Below, in pieces: positions 1 to 12,023 of a DNA stretch of 64,000 bases (the first letter of the stretch is position 1; every line of letters starts with the position of its first letter). Both the position numbers and the translations under genes were made by a program. The notes below the pieces were generated by a model. That model was not told where the DNA came from. It worked only from the letters and a program-made list of their open reading frames with translations, and searched no databases. Location of the stretch: NCBI GenBank assembly GCA_019321725.1, contig CM033116.1, positions 6,320,642 through 6,384,641 on the forward strand. The letters run 5' to 3'. Source of the DNA: Paulownia fortunei (taxonomy: Eukaryota; Streptophyta; Magnoliopsida; Lamiales; Paulowniaceae).

Positions 1-541
1 TCGTATGAACATAAAGAGTTTAGAGTTCTAGCAATGTCAATGAATTTCCATTGGCCAAGTGGATGAAAGAGGTATTTATAGTGTCTTTTGATGGGCTCTA
101 GCCCGTCAGGCCTTAAATTATTTATAATTTGGGCATTATTTTGTTGGGTTTGGGTATTGAGGAATATATGTGAACCTCGTGGACTCATAAGGACCATTGA
201 AGTAAAATATCTTATTAGGTTGTTCGAATTATTTTGATGAGTATTGTATTTTTGGAGTATATCTAATCAATTCTCCATCTTTCATATTACATACAAAAGA
301 TAACTCATCAATTACATATGAGAAAACCTTTGCAAAACTTAATAAAATATTTTAAAAAACCAATATAGATGGTTGTAACTCTTATAAGTGATCAAGAATT
401 CCATATACAAAATTTTTAATCATGGTTCCAAAACTATACTTTTTTCTAATGAGTAATATACGCATGAACTAGGATGACTTATAATTCAGAAGTGAACACA
501 GAGATAATATTGACACGTACTGTAAAGCCCCATTTCTTCTC

Positions 542-585
<44 letters not shown>

Positions 586-1171
586 ACCATTTCTTTTTTG
601 AGATCATTTTGGACATTTTATGGGTGGGTTTTATTTTCTAAATCTATTTTTGACCTAGACTAGAAAGTTAGTTAAATGGGCAGGCCACCAAGTCTCTTTT
701 CAGCCATAATAAGGTGTGTTTCATCAAAAGATTACCTTTAGTGTAAAATTCATGCACATCAATATGAATAAATAAATGCCTTCTATTTCATAAATTTATT
801 ATCTTCACCCCCAAAAATCCTGTTTTAAATTGCTTCGGCAGCTTTATAGAAATAATAGTTGGTTTTATTGGAGTTCAATTTTCCAATATGCCCATGAAAA
901 TGAAAACAGCAATGCTATAGCCCAGAACAGATTCTGAGAAGCATTTGTGTCAAGTGGGCCTTCCAACCTTAATCCTTAAACTTATTTTAGTAATTAACTT
1001 CTTTCAATAGTTGTTATTAACCCAACAAATGGTACATAAACCTTCTAAAGCTATATACAATGAACAAAAATTTTATGTTCTAGCATAAAAAAAATCAAAA
1101 CTATAACATCCATTAAGTCAAAGGGCATAATCATAATTTGTATTTAGCCCAACTATTTTAATCTTAGAGTA
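1..1171. other. Intergenic AT-rich DNA
   Basis: I see no gene, RNA gene or convincing transposon end here. The only clear structure is the AG microsatellite listed separately. Reading frames are short and broken on both strands. Confidence 0.6.
543..582. repeat. (AG)20 microsatellite
   Basis: An uninterrupted run of about 20 AG dinucleotides is read directly from the sequence. It is in intergenic DNA and is likely length-polymorphic. Confidence 0.97.
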
Positions 1172-1180
1172 TAAATATAA

Positions 1181-2471
1181 GGGTAAAATATATTTTATCC
1201 TCGTACTATTAATTTTGCATCAATTATCCCCCTTTATTAATAAAATCTTCAAATACCCCTAAACTATTAAAAAATATGTTATATGGACAAAAACAGCCAT
1301 GAGTTAAATAAAAAGTTAAATTAATTTTGCCTCCTTTATTATAAACTATATAGTATTTTGTCCCATTTATAATTAAATATCAATTAATTTAATCTCAAAT
1401 TTTATTCAGCACTAATTTTATTAAATAATTAACCTTTAATTAAGTCTAAAATAAAATATATATAATTTTATTAGTACAGAGAGAACACATTGTAATTTTT
1501 TTAAAAATACGTCATAAATTTATATTACTATCATTTTATATATATTGATTTAATAAGAAAGTATTAAACTTTAGAGTCAATTTAGTTGGTATTGTTTAAA
1601 AGTATAAATAATTATATTATATAAGTTGCGGATGTATAGGTCAAATATTTATTAATGAATCTATTTTCAATGTGTTGTTCCTAATTTGTGAAAGAACAAA
1701 TAAAATCAACTTATAAGTATATTAATGTAGTTAAGAATTTTTCACTGAAAAAATAATAATATAAGAGATGCTTTTTTAAAACAACATAAATAGGGTGATA
1801 GAAATATAGATTTATGTGATAAAATTAGTGTTAAATAAAAAATTAATTAATTTAATAAAATTAGTATTAAATAAAATTTGGAGTCAAATTAAATGACTTT
1901 TGATTGTCAAGGGGGTAAGTGTACTTTATAAGATTGTTTGTTTTTTATTTTATAATTTTGATTTCTATTTTACAAATAAATAACTACATACGAAATTAGA
2001 TTAGTTAATATGTTTGAGTTACACATTTGCACCTTACATTATATAAATATTCATACCATTAATTAATATCAACTAATTTGTCCCTAAATTTTAATACTTA
2101 CTTGCTAAAGTAATATATAAAAGATTGCAGTAATATAAATATATGTGACATACTTTTAAAAAATTTATTGTGTCTTCTATATACTATTAAAATTATATTT
2201 TGTAATTTATTAATTTTAAATTCAATTAAAGGTTAATTTATTTAATAAAATTAATGTTAAATAAAAAATAATAAATTAATTGATATTTAATTGTGGATGG
2301 GCAAAGTACTGTATAGTTTATAATAGAAGGGGCAAAGTAAATTTAATATTTTATTTAACTGATGAGTATTTTTGTTCATCAATATATTTTTTATTGGTTA
2401 ATGGGGGTATTTGAAAATTTTATTAATAGATGAAAAAAATTAATAGTATATAGAGTAAAGTGTATTTAACC
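1181..2471. mobile_element. Foldback Mutator-like MITE with ~390-bp TIRs
   Basis: The first ~395 bases (1181-1575) and the reverse complement of the last ~391 (2081-2471) align along their whole length with small differences, including the outer GG(G/T)TAAATA-type ends. The element is flanked by TAAATATAA (1172-1180) and TAGATATAA (2472-2480), a 9-bp target duplication with one mismatch, the size expected for Mutator-like elements. The ~505-bp centre is AT-rich with no coding potential, so the element is non-autonomous. Assignment to MULE rests on TIR length and TSD size, not on a transposase. Confidence 0.75.
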
Positions 2472-2480
2472 TAGATATAA

Positions 2481-3536
2481 TACATGTGTAATATAAATTT
2501 CATGTCTATCAAGTGGTACAACTTTTGGCTATCCTTTGTAAAAGCAACGATAAAATGCATGTTAAGTATATAAAATATTTTTTAAAATATATATTTTGTA
2601 GTATTTGTAAAATAGAATACAAAATAAAAAATAAAATTAAAACAAAATATACGAAGCAGTTTTTTCTTCCCAATTATCAATCAGGGAGACTCTCTTTGTC
2701 ACACATTCTTTATTCGTTATTGCTAATGGTATGAAAATCAAGTTATAAAATGTTTGATAAATTAATAATGAACATAAGTTATTTCACACCTTCACTTATA
2801 AAAGCTTTAAATTTATTCATAAAATATTTAAAATTTAATTATGTGTAACGGTTGGTATAAATAATAAAGGACCAACTATCGAGGATAGCATGGTCATTTC
2901 CAATGGAAAATATGAAGATCCTCAAGAGTGCTGGAGAAATGAAGCGATGCTAATTACCTATATGTCCTTACCTTTGTAATTCTACCTTGTACGAAAATTA
3001 ATAATGCAAAGGTTTTTCCAAAAAAATCATGATAAGTAGTATAGAAAAATTATATTGTTTACCCTAAATCAATGTCTACAAATGTTCCATCATTTGAATC
3101 TCCTTATATTCATTTCAATGTATTTGTATTTTAGACATATTTCTTTATTTAGAAGTTCTATTAACCTTATTTTTGATCCATGGAAAAGATAAAAATAAGA
3201 TATAATATTTATGTTGACCACAAAGCTAGTTCGATATTAATGAGAAAAATCAAATTACAAGATCAACAGTGGAGTGAAATTTTCAAATATGACATATGTT
3301 AATATTTTTAGCATAATTTTTTCCACATATTTGATATTGAGGTGATTCAAGCTACTATAGAAGGAAAAAAGATAGGGAGATAATTCATATGAAAATACTA
3401 AAAGCCAATTCATTTGATAAAGAGGTCAAAAATCGATTGCAGATACAAAAAACCAATTCAATTAAAGATAATGAGGCAGATAGATATAAAAAGCCAATTC
3501 ACTCGGTGCTAGAGCTCCATATCCTTGCACTAGGCT
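2481..3536. other. Intergenic AT-rich DNA
   Basis: No gene or repeat with recognisable ends is visible. The 73-codon frame at 2513-2734 is lysine- and isoleucine-rich low-complexity translation and was not accepted as a gene. Confidence 0.6.
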
Positions 3537-3986
3537 AGGGGTATACATAATTCGGTTAACTGGTTGAACTGAATTGAAATCGAAATTTCGATTTGAACTG
3601 AAACCGAATCGAAAAATTCGGTTCAGTTTTTGATTTTTGATTTTTCAAAATTTTTGATTTTCGATTATATTTTGATTTTTTATTTTGGTTAACCGAACCG
3701 AATCAAAAACCGAATTATTATTTTTATTTTTAAAATTAAGTTTTTATATTATTTATTTATTTTTATACTATTTTTATGTTTTTCTCACCCAAACAAAAAA
3801 TAATAAATAAAAAAATATATTTTATAATTTTATTATTTAATTTTTATTTTATTTTATTTAAAAAAAATTGATTAACCAAAAATAAAAAAAAAATTAATTA
3901 TAATCGAACTGAATTAAAAATTTTAGTTCGATTTTTTATTTATGATTCTGCCGAAATTTCAGTTCAGTCAAACAGAATGCACACCT
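3537..3986. mobile_element. hAT-like MITE, ~450 bp
   Basis: The ends are AGGGGTATACATAATTCGGTT on the left and, read inward on the other strand, AGGTGTGCATTCTGTTTGACT on the right. These resemble the ends of the hAT element at 55284-60394 (AGGGGTGTGCA and AGGGTGTGCATTCGGT). Both elements share subterminal CCGAA / TTCGG motifs. The centre is AT-rich and non-coding. A target duplication is not clean: GCACTAGG on the left against GCGTTAGG on the right is the best candidate. Confidence 0.6.
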
Positions 3987-5150
3987 CTGCGTTAGGCTCC
4001 AAAAACTGTACACATTTCGTCGAGGCTCAAAACAGAGGCCGAGGCACTGTTGGCCATCAGACAACTATCAGACCAAAACTACGTAATTTGAGCCTAAGTA
4101 CTATTTCATTGAAGCGAGGCGTTATTTGTCAATTTTTTATGTGAATTAGCTCTTTCAAGTGCATTTTTTTGGAGGTATAAATAGAAGACTTATAATTCAT
4201 TCATGGGAATTTTTGGTACTTTGGAAATACGAGGAGAAGACAAGAAACAAAAAAAGATTTCATGAATGCGATTGAAGACATCAAATTTCTTGCAGAAGAT
4301 TTTCTTCTTTTGATTCTTGAATTCCTCTATTTCTTTCTTTTCTTCTTTCACCTATGAATAAAAACTCGTTTATGAGTTTTTCGATTCTAGTTATGAATAA
4401 AATTTTAGTATTTAGGGGTTGATGTAACTTAAGGTGAATCCTATATTTTGAATTTCAATTTATATTATTTCAAGTTCTTTAATTTTTTTTTATGTTGTGA
4501 TTTAATTGCTTTTTTCATTAATTAGCCATTGATATTGAATGTTTGGTGTATGAATTTCGGTACTTGAAATAGAAATTTTCATGCATAGTCATAAGATAAC
4601 ATAATCTATGATTTATAAAGTCGAAAGGCTTATGAAACATTTGAAATTTTATTGAAAAATCTATTGAGTTTTGATAAAATTTGATTTTGAGTTTTCATGA
4701 GATACTAAAATTCAAATTAGAATTTATAATTAATCGGCACCAGAGAAATAGTTGACGACTTAAGGAATTCTTTACATATATATTGTTAGCTTGAATTTGA
4801 TGAATTGGATCGACAAATATAAGTAAAAATTAAGTGAATCATATCTTTAGAATTAAATGCTTTATAAGTGTTCGATTAATAATTCAAGTGAATAGAATTT
4901 TTTTAATTTTATTAATTGCAATTCTTATTTGAATAATTGATTAAAGGAAAAACTAGTATCACAAAATATGATTCATGAAATTAGACTAGTCCATATATAC
5001 CCCAAAATTTGTACTTTTGTCTTGTGAACTTAGTTTAGAAACCATGTCTTATTCATTTATTTATATATAAAAAAGGTAGTGATGGAAAACAAGAATGGCA
5101 CAAATGGGGATAACAATAAAAAAAAGAAAAAGGTGGTAGTTTGACAAAAA
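3987..5150. other. Intergenic DNA upstream of EF1A
   Basis: AT-rich sequence with only short, broken reading frames. No gene or clear repeat ends are visible. The last ~150 bases grade into the EF1A promoter. Confidence 0.55.
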
Positions 5151-5153
5151 ACC

Positions 5154-5340
5154 GAGGACAACATGGTAATTAAACAAGACGTAGCGATAAAAGACGCAAA
5201 GCAAACGCGGACTAGGGTTCTCATCCAACTAGAATCCGCGGCTCTTAAAAGACTTCCCTCACTCCTATCCGTCCGATCATTTGATCCGACGGTCCAACAA
5301 AAACCCTAATCCCCCAAGTTCTTGAACTCCATATATATAA
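5154..5340 (+). promoter_or_regulatory. EF1A core promoter with tef-like and telo boxes
   Basis: Three elements precede the EF1A leader. AGGACAACATGGTAA (5155-5169) resembles the tef1 box of plant translation-factor promoters. AAACCCTAA (5301-5309) is an exact telo box, typical of plant EF1A and ribosomal protein genes. TATATATAA (5332-5340) is a TATA box. Spacing suggests transcription starts near 5365. The start site is inferred from these elements and not shown by the sequence. Confidence 0.7.
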
Positions 5341-5478
5341 CCTCATCCTCTACTGAAGGTATTCTCTCTCGTTCACTACACAAATCACAAAACTCTCTTT
5401 GCAATCGGCGGGCGAGAGAGCTCTCTGCATTCATTCGTATTCTCTCCAAGGGCAAGTCTCCTTTCTGTCCGGCTATTG

Positions 5479-5479
5479 C

Positions 5480-5536
<57 letters not shown>
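5479..5536. repeat. (CT)n-(AT)n compound microsatellite
   Basis: A pyrimidine-rich CT run passes directly into an AT run at the start of the EF1A leader intron. Pyrimidine-rich first introns are common in plant genes of this type. Tract length is likely variable. Confidence 0.9.
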
Positions 5537-5652
5537 GCACGTATAGATTTTGCACTAGTGATTTTATGTTATCTGCTTGAATTTTGTGTATATATTTGCA
5601 CGTATAGATTTTGCACTAGTGATTTTATGTTTATCTGCTTGAATTTTATGTA
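5537..5652. repeat. 61-bp tandem duplication in EF1A leader intron
   Basis: The unit beginning GCACGTATAGATTTTGCACT at 5537 recurs at 5598 and runs to about 5652, with only a few differences. It contains no splice sites or start codon that would change the message. Confidence 0.9.
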
Positions 5653-6399
5653 AGTTTGTGATTTCTGCATAGAGATTTTGGTAGATCCGTCTAGATTGAT
5701 GAGTTATTTTGTTGAATTTTAGCTGCATCTTTAATTGAAATAAAGAGACAATTTATGTGCATCTTAAGGATCTATCCCGTGCATATGTTACTATCTGGAT
5801 CTGAACTTTGATATGCGTTTAATTTACAAATACAGTAAATATTACTGAATCAAATTGTGTACATTTGATCGATTTGTTAATTAACTGGTCTTTTTGCATG
5901 TGTGGATGTAGAGACGGAAAAAATCGAATGTTTACATTCTTGGATGTGTAGTATTATTTAAGTATTTTGTAAATATTGATAGTCTGTAAAAGATCACTAC
6001 TTTGGATCTAGGGACAGGCGTTTCTGTTTGATGCTTTGTTGCACGGGGTTCATCTTTTCTTAGTTGTATGCTATATCTTTCTGTTAGATGATTGATTATT
6101 TTGTTATTTAAGATAGCAGTTGGCATGAAAATTCGCTTAATATCTACAAGTTTTGCAAGTCTAGTGATGCTTAATTATTTGATTGAAAATTGTGATTGTT
6201 AAATTTGAGAAAATATCCGAACACTAAGAATAATAATTTTTTCAGTAGTTCTGAACTTGAAAGAGTTCCTTTGTGTTGTTTTTTATGCATACTTGTTTAA
6301 CTGAAACTTTAACTTTTTTTTAAGCTCTATTTTGATAACTTCTGCTATTACAATTTTCTGACTGTATTATGCTATGGCAGTTTTATTTGAAAGTTCAGC

Positions 6400-7855
6400 A
6401 TGGGTAAAGAGAAGGTTCACATTAACATTGTGGTCATTGGCCATGTCGACTCTGGAAAGTCGACCACCACTGGCCACTTGATTTACAAGCTTGGTGGTAT
6501 TGACAAGCGTGTCATTGAGAGGTTCGAGAAGGAGGCTGCTGAAATGAACAAGAGGTCATTCAAGTATGCTTGGGTGCTTGACAAGCTTAAGGCTGAGCGT
6601 GAGCGTGGTATTACCATAGATATTGCCTTGTGGAAGTTCGAGACCACCAAGTACTACTGCACTGTCATTGATGCACCTGGACACCGTGACTTTATCAAAA
6701 ACATGATTACTGGTACCTCACAGGCTGACTGTGCCGTCCTCATCATTGACTCCACCACTGGTGGTTTTGAAGCTGGTATTTCCAAGGATGGTCAGACCCG
6801 TGAGCATGCATTGCTTGCGTTCACTCTTGGTGTCAAGCAAATGATCTGTTGCTGCAACAAGGTTAGATAACTGTTACTTTAATTTACTTAATTTTGTTAA
6901 TTCTGTCTTGTGTTAGCTCATGTTTAATTGCTGTAATATCTAACCTAATGACATCAAAGCTGTGCAGATGGATGCTACCACACCAAAATACTCGAAGGCC
7001 AGGTATGATGAAATTGTGAAGGAAGTGTCGTCCTACCTCAAGAAGGTTGGCTACAACCCTGACAAGATACCATTTGTCCCCATTTCTGGTTTTGAGGGAG
7101 ACAACATGATTGAGAGGTCCACTAACCTAGATTGGTACAAGGGCCCAACGCTCCTTGACGCTCTTGACTTGATTCAGGAGCCCAAGAGGCCCACAGACAA
7201 ACCCCTCCGTCTTCCACTTCAGGATGTTTACAAGATTGGTGGTATTGGAACTGTCCCTGTTGGTCGTGTGGAGACTGGTGTCCTGAAGCCTGGTATGGTT
7301 GTCACCTTTGGCCCAACTGGATTGACAACTGAAGTTAAGTCTGTTGAGATGCACCATGAAGCCTTGCAAGAAGCTCTTCCTGGTGACAATGTTGGGTTTA
7401 ACGTGAAGAATGTTGCTGTCAAAGATCTGAAGCGTGGTTTTGTTGCCTCCAACTCAAAGGATGACCCTGCTAAGGAAGCTGCAAACTTTACCTCCCAGGT
7501 CATCATCATGAACCACCCTGGTCAGATCGGAAATGGATATGCCCCTGTGCTTGATTGCCACACCTCCCACATTGCTGTTAAGTTTGCTGAGCTTGTCACC
7601 AAGATCGACAGGCGATCTGGTAAGGAGCTTGAGAAGGAACCCAAGTTCTTGAAGAACGGTGATGCTGGATTTGTTAAGATGATTCCCACCAAGCCCATGG
7701 TTGTGGAAACTTTCTCTGAGTACCCACCTCTGGGTCGTTTTGCTGTCCGTGACATGCGCCAAACAGTCGCTGTTGGTGTCATCAAGAGTGTTGAGAAGAA
7801 AGACCCATCTGGTGCGAAGGTGACCAAGGCTGCTGCCAAGAAGGGTGCTAAGTGA
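6400..7855 (+). CDS. EF1A: Elongation factor 1-alpha (eEF1A), two coding exons
   Basis: eEF1A is the cytosolic GTPase that delivers aminoacyl-tRNA to the ribosomal A site. Coding exons are 6400-6861 and 6968-7855, joined by a GT-AG intron (6862-6967), giving 449 residues, the usual plant length. The start [21 protein letters not shown] is the family N-terminus. GTP-binding motifs are present: P-loop GHVDSGKS (about 14-21), DAPGH (about 91-95) and NKMD (153-156), which the intron splits between K and M. Domains 2 and 3 are complete through the lysine-rich C-terminus [12 protein letters not shown]. No frameshift or internal stop is present. Upstream tef/telo boxes and a leader intron fit strong constitutive expression. 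Several long antisense frames over exon 2 are shadows of codon bias. Confidence 0.98.
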
Positions 7856-8170
7856 ATGCAGTTCAGGGAGGATTGCCCTTTATTGATTTTATTTAAATGC
7901 TTTAGTTTTCAATTTTGTTTTTTTTGGACAATTATTGAGTTTTGGTGATGGACTAGAGATGTTTTTGCCACGATCTCTAGCCTCTCTAAGGAGGATAGTG
8001 GAGTATGAGCAACTTGGTTCTGAACCTTGTTGCTCGATGGGCAGTGGTGAAAGCTCTCTGTCTGGATGTCATCATTTCTCTTAAGATGAGATGTAGACTT
8101 CGGTCCATTTAACTTTTTTATTTATACTATTTGCTTTGAACTTCAATTCTTTCTTTTTATATTGTTTTAC
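7856..8170 (+). other. EF1A 3'-UTR and terminator region
   Basis: About 300 bases downstream of the TGA have the T-rich, moderately GC character of a plant 3'-UTR and grade into AT-rich intergenic DNA near 8170. No single AATAAA signal decides the poly(A) site, so the end is approximate. Confidence 0.5.
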
Positions 8171-10628
8171 TGGCAAGCTAATATTTGATTTGCTTGAAAA
8201 GTACAGAACTATGAAATAATTGTGGGAATGCTTGGATTTGTTTTGGGAAAGTATTTTGGGAGAATTTATTGAAAAATGTGATGTGTATTAAGAGGGAAAT
8301 GTATTGTAGAATGTAATATATATTTAGAATTATTTTAGGAGAATGAAAATATTTTTGAAAAAAAAAAATGATTCCTGAGTTTGTGTTCATACTGTTCTGT
8401 TGTTAGATTACTCGAGAAATTATAATTCTATCATGCCCTTGGAAATCCTTGTAATACAAAAATAAATTATATTTTAAAATAAATGAAAAATAAAAACAGA
8501 GATTTTCCCTAAACAGCCCAACTCTATTATCTGGACTTTGACGACGTCGTTTCACATTAACAGGTAAACATTAAAATGTAAATCATCTGTTACGAGCTCA
8601 TTTCATTCCATGGGTCGAACAAATGTGTTATGATTGGTAATCCAGCGCGGACCAATTGTATCAGGGACCCTTAGCGAAATGATTTCTATTGTAATGAATT
8701 TCTCATAAAACAAAATTTTGATCGAAAGAATTAATACAACAGATGATCTCCGAAATAAGCTCTCATTGTGTTGATCTGTATGTGTCATTTCCAACAATTG
8801 TATATTTGCTAGGATCCCCCAAGAGAGGGGTAAGCTAAAGGCATCCATTGCATTGCAGCCATTTTTAGCTATCGAGGATGAGACGGATGGATCCAGGATC
8901 GGAGTATTGAGGGGGCCAACCTTAGATAGTTAGTGAAAAGTTATGTATGATTTTTACAATAATAGAAAATAAAAAAAGTAAATATTTACCTTAAGCTAGA
9001 AATTATGCAATGAAAATAATGACATTAGGTCTAGTAAGAGCTAAATCCAATCCAAACACTATTTTGAAAGATTGTTCGTGAACGAATTCTCGAATCTCGA
9101 GAAGACATTTATAGACAAATCAATCTTATGGCCATTAAATAATGACATGTGTAATCAGTTATCAATTTATATTTTTCTATTTGTATTTTATAATTTATCA
9201 AATTTAATTTCAAAAATAAATAATAAACTTATAAAATCTGTAATATATTTTGTCAACTAATCATACAAATGTCAAACAAATTTAGGTGTTCCAAACTAAT
9301 CAAATCATGCTTTGCAGCCAAGAAATTAGATCAATCAAGCTGCGCCGTGTGAATCACTCATATATAAGTGTATAATTGATACTTATGTCTTTAGAAAATA
9401 CAGATATTAAAGGAGATGATATCAAGTGAGTCAATAAAGTCATGACATATATAAATATATATTTAAATTGAATAATAAATAAATAATATAAAAAATATTC
9501 AAGTGAACTATGACTCTCCTATTTGGAACAAAGATAAAAGGGGTCATGGAACTCATTTTCTGTATACATCATTCAAGCTAAAGAGAATATTGAAAAAGGT
9601 TGTCCTACAATACTACTCAAATCAAAAAAGATTCACAGTTGTCTTTACAAAGCTCCTCAATTTCAGGGAATTTGAAGCAGAGATTAAGTGGTTCGTTGTA
9701 GGTGCGCAACAAATTTAAATGTTTAATTTGAGATTACGTTGCTAAATATAGGTCATAAAATTCAATCCTATTTAAAAGTGGCTATTCTTGGTCATAGAAG
9801 TCCAATCCTATTTAAAGGTGATCGATTCTTTTCAAATTTCATAATTTATTATTCAAATTCATATTTGATTCAAGATTGTAGCACTAAGCCTCAATTTAGC
9901 ATTATAAAAGTTCAAATTCAATTTTGAGAATGTCTGGCAATTCATGAAGGTTCTCAAATCTCATTTTATTTTTATTTTTTTTAGAGAAGAATCAAATCCC
10001 ATTTTTTTTAAATATTCCTTTTTGAAGAAAAGAATCAATTATACTCCAAATTCTTTGTTTGATCAACATATTTTAATTTATTACTATTTTCTTATGTTCT
10101 GATTTTCAGACATAAAATTTGCTGGTAACAACATAAATATTTGTGATTAGAAGGTCATATCCAATGGAGCATCATTTCTTACATCATTATACCAATTTGG
10201 TATAATATATTTTTCAATGAAACACCAAATATTATACTAAATTTAATATAATGCATATATCTCTATTTTGCCCCCAAATTTGTTCTATTACAAATTTCAA
10301 TTCTATTTGTATCTTATATTGTATATTTAATTAATTTATAATTTAATATAATTTATTTATTTTTATTTTTGTTATTATTTTTAATAACATTTATAATAAT
10401 TAATTATAATAATTAATAAATATTTAATATTTATAACAAATTATAATAATTAACATTAATAAGTAAATATATTAAAATAACATTACTTGCATCAAATTCA
10501 AAAGTAAAATACAATATAAATATTAAAAATTAAAATTTAAAAAATAAAATACTACATAAAGTAAAATGTATTGGTCTTTATATTTGTTTTGTGAAAGTTA
10601 TTTTTTATGTAGTGTGTAATGTGTAATA
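8171..10628. other. Intergenic AT-rich DNA
   Basis: No gene was recognised. A stretch near 8600-8930 is less AT-rich and may be old transposon debris, but I could not match it to a family. Frames at 9503-9718 and 9739-9927 are short, AT-driven and without a recognised domain. The left part of an AT-rich repeat may begin near 10150. Confidence 0.5.
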
Positions 10629-11004
10629 TAGTATCTTTTTTATTGTAATATTAATTGTAATACTTATTTTTATAATTTAATCTATAAATATAATATTAAT
10701 TATATGTAATTTCTTATTTAGTAAAAATAATAGTAATAAAATATAAATAATTAAATAATTTTATAAATAAATAAACAGATAATAATTAAAAAATAAATAT
10801 AAAAATAAAATATTCATAGTATCTTTTTTATTGTAATATTAATTGTAATGCTTATTTTTGTAATTTAATCTATAAATGTAATATTAAATATATGTAATTT
10901 CTTATTTAGTAAAATTAATAGTAATAAAATCTAAATAATTAAATAATTTTATAAATAAATAAATAGATAATAATTAAAAAATAAAAATAAAAATACAATA
11001 TTCA
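10629..11004. repeat. 188-bp tandem duplication
   Basis: The segment starting TAGTATCTTTTTTATTGTAA at 10629 recurs at 10817 with few substitutions, and the second copy runs to about 11004. It is AT-rich, non-coding, and may be part of a larger MITE-like insertion whose ends I could not fix. Confidence 0.85.
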
Positions 11005-11081
11005 TTAAGTTGGTGAGAGATGATTTAAACTAAACTATACCAAAACACATGTAACTTTTACACTAAAAGATGACCTAAAGT

Positions 11082-11478
11082 GGTGTTTGGCTGAGCTTAT
11101 AAGCTATTCAAAACATCTTATAAGTTGTTTAAAATTTTATAACTTTTAAAAAGTGTGGTAATTTTTTTCTAAAAGAGTTTATAAGATTAAAAAGAAATTT
11201 GTTTAAGAGCTTATAAGTTTCTAAAAAAAAATACATTCACCCCAACTTATTTTCAAATTAAAATCTTATTTTAACAATTTTTTTTAATTTTGACAGTTCT
11301 ATTTACAAAATTGTCATTACTAACATTTTAAAAGTTCTATAATTTTAATTTATCCAAACACTTTAACAACTTATTTTTAAAAATTTTAAAATAAGATCTA
11401 ATATCTTATAAGTTTTAAAAATATTTTATAAAATGTAGAAACTTTATAAGATGTTTTAAATAAATTTAACCAAACACC
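11082..11478. mobile_element. hAT-type MITE, ~397 bp
   Basis: The element begins GGTGTTTGG and ends CCAAACACC, a perfect 9-bp inverted terminus. The inner flanks contain repeated CTTATAAG motifs on both sides. Eight-bp flanks are CCTAAAGT and CGCGAAGT, matching at five of eight positions, so any target duplication is degraded. There is no coding capacity. Confidence 0.6.
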
Positions 11479-11486
11479 CGCGAAGT

Positions 11487-12023
11487 AGCTTCTCAAATAA
11501 TGCTTTTCCTCATTATTGTACAGTTCCAACAAAATGACCAATAAGAAAATAATTATTCCCATGTAACCAAATTAGATTTGGACAAATATAATTACATCAT
11601 TATTTGAATTTAGCCGAATCAAATTTGAAAGAAAATTATAGATAGCCAACTTCTGGAACATACAAACGTGACTCATTTTCTGTCACTAATTTTTCTCCTA
11701 ACAATCTCCCCATCTCCCCCAAAATTATCAAATTGCAAAATAGTCAGAATTTCCATTTATCCAAACAAATTAAATTTTTCTAGTGGTTTTAGCCAATTTA
11801 ATCAACTGAGGATTTGATATATGCTTCTGGGCAGCTGTTCATCGTTGGATGTCAGCCAAGTTTATGCATGAAAAAAGGGAACCAGTCCAGTTTATTCACA
11901 ACTTCCAAAAGGTGCACAAGAACAAGATAAAACAAAATCATCCCAACTTCACAAAAGAAACAAAACAATGAAAAACACCAATTCGAAAATGGAGAACTAA
12001 CATGTTGTCACCAAACAAGCCCT
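11487..12023. other. Downstream region of the vicilin-like gene
   Basis: This stretch holds the probable 3'-UTR of the minus-strand storage protein gene (roughly 11860-12023) and AT-rich spacer. No other feature is seen. Confidence 0.5.

Larger units (their letters stand above)
5452..6380 (+). other. EF1A 5'-UTR intron, probably GC-AG type
   Basis: Plant EF1A genes usually carry an intron in the leader. The acceptor is clear: GCTATGGCAG ends at 6380, 19 nt before the ATG. At the expected donor the sequence reads CTCCAAGG|GCAAGTCTCC, which fits a GC donor (GCAAGT at 5452-5457) where GT would be usual. No better GT donor lies close by. The intron starts with a long CT tract (about 5479-5518), an AT tract (about 5519-5536), and a 61-bp tandem duplication (5537-5652). 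The exact donor is inferred. Confidence 0.65.

Noticed and set aside
7127..7839. Four antisense open frames of 80-105 codons across EF1A exon 2
   Set aside because: They mirror the codon usage of the sense gene, overlap one another, and have no domain or promoter evidence.
9503..9927. Two adjacent plus-strand frames (71 and 62 codons)
   Set aside because: AT-driven composition, no recognisable motif or splice context.
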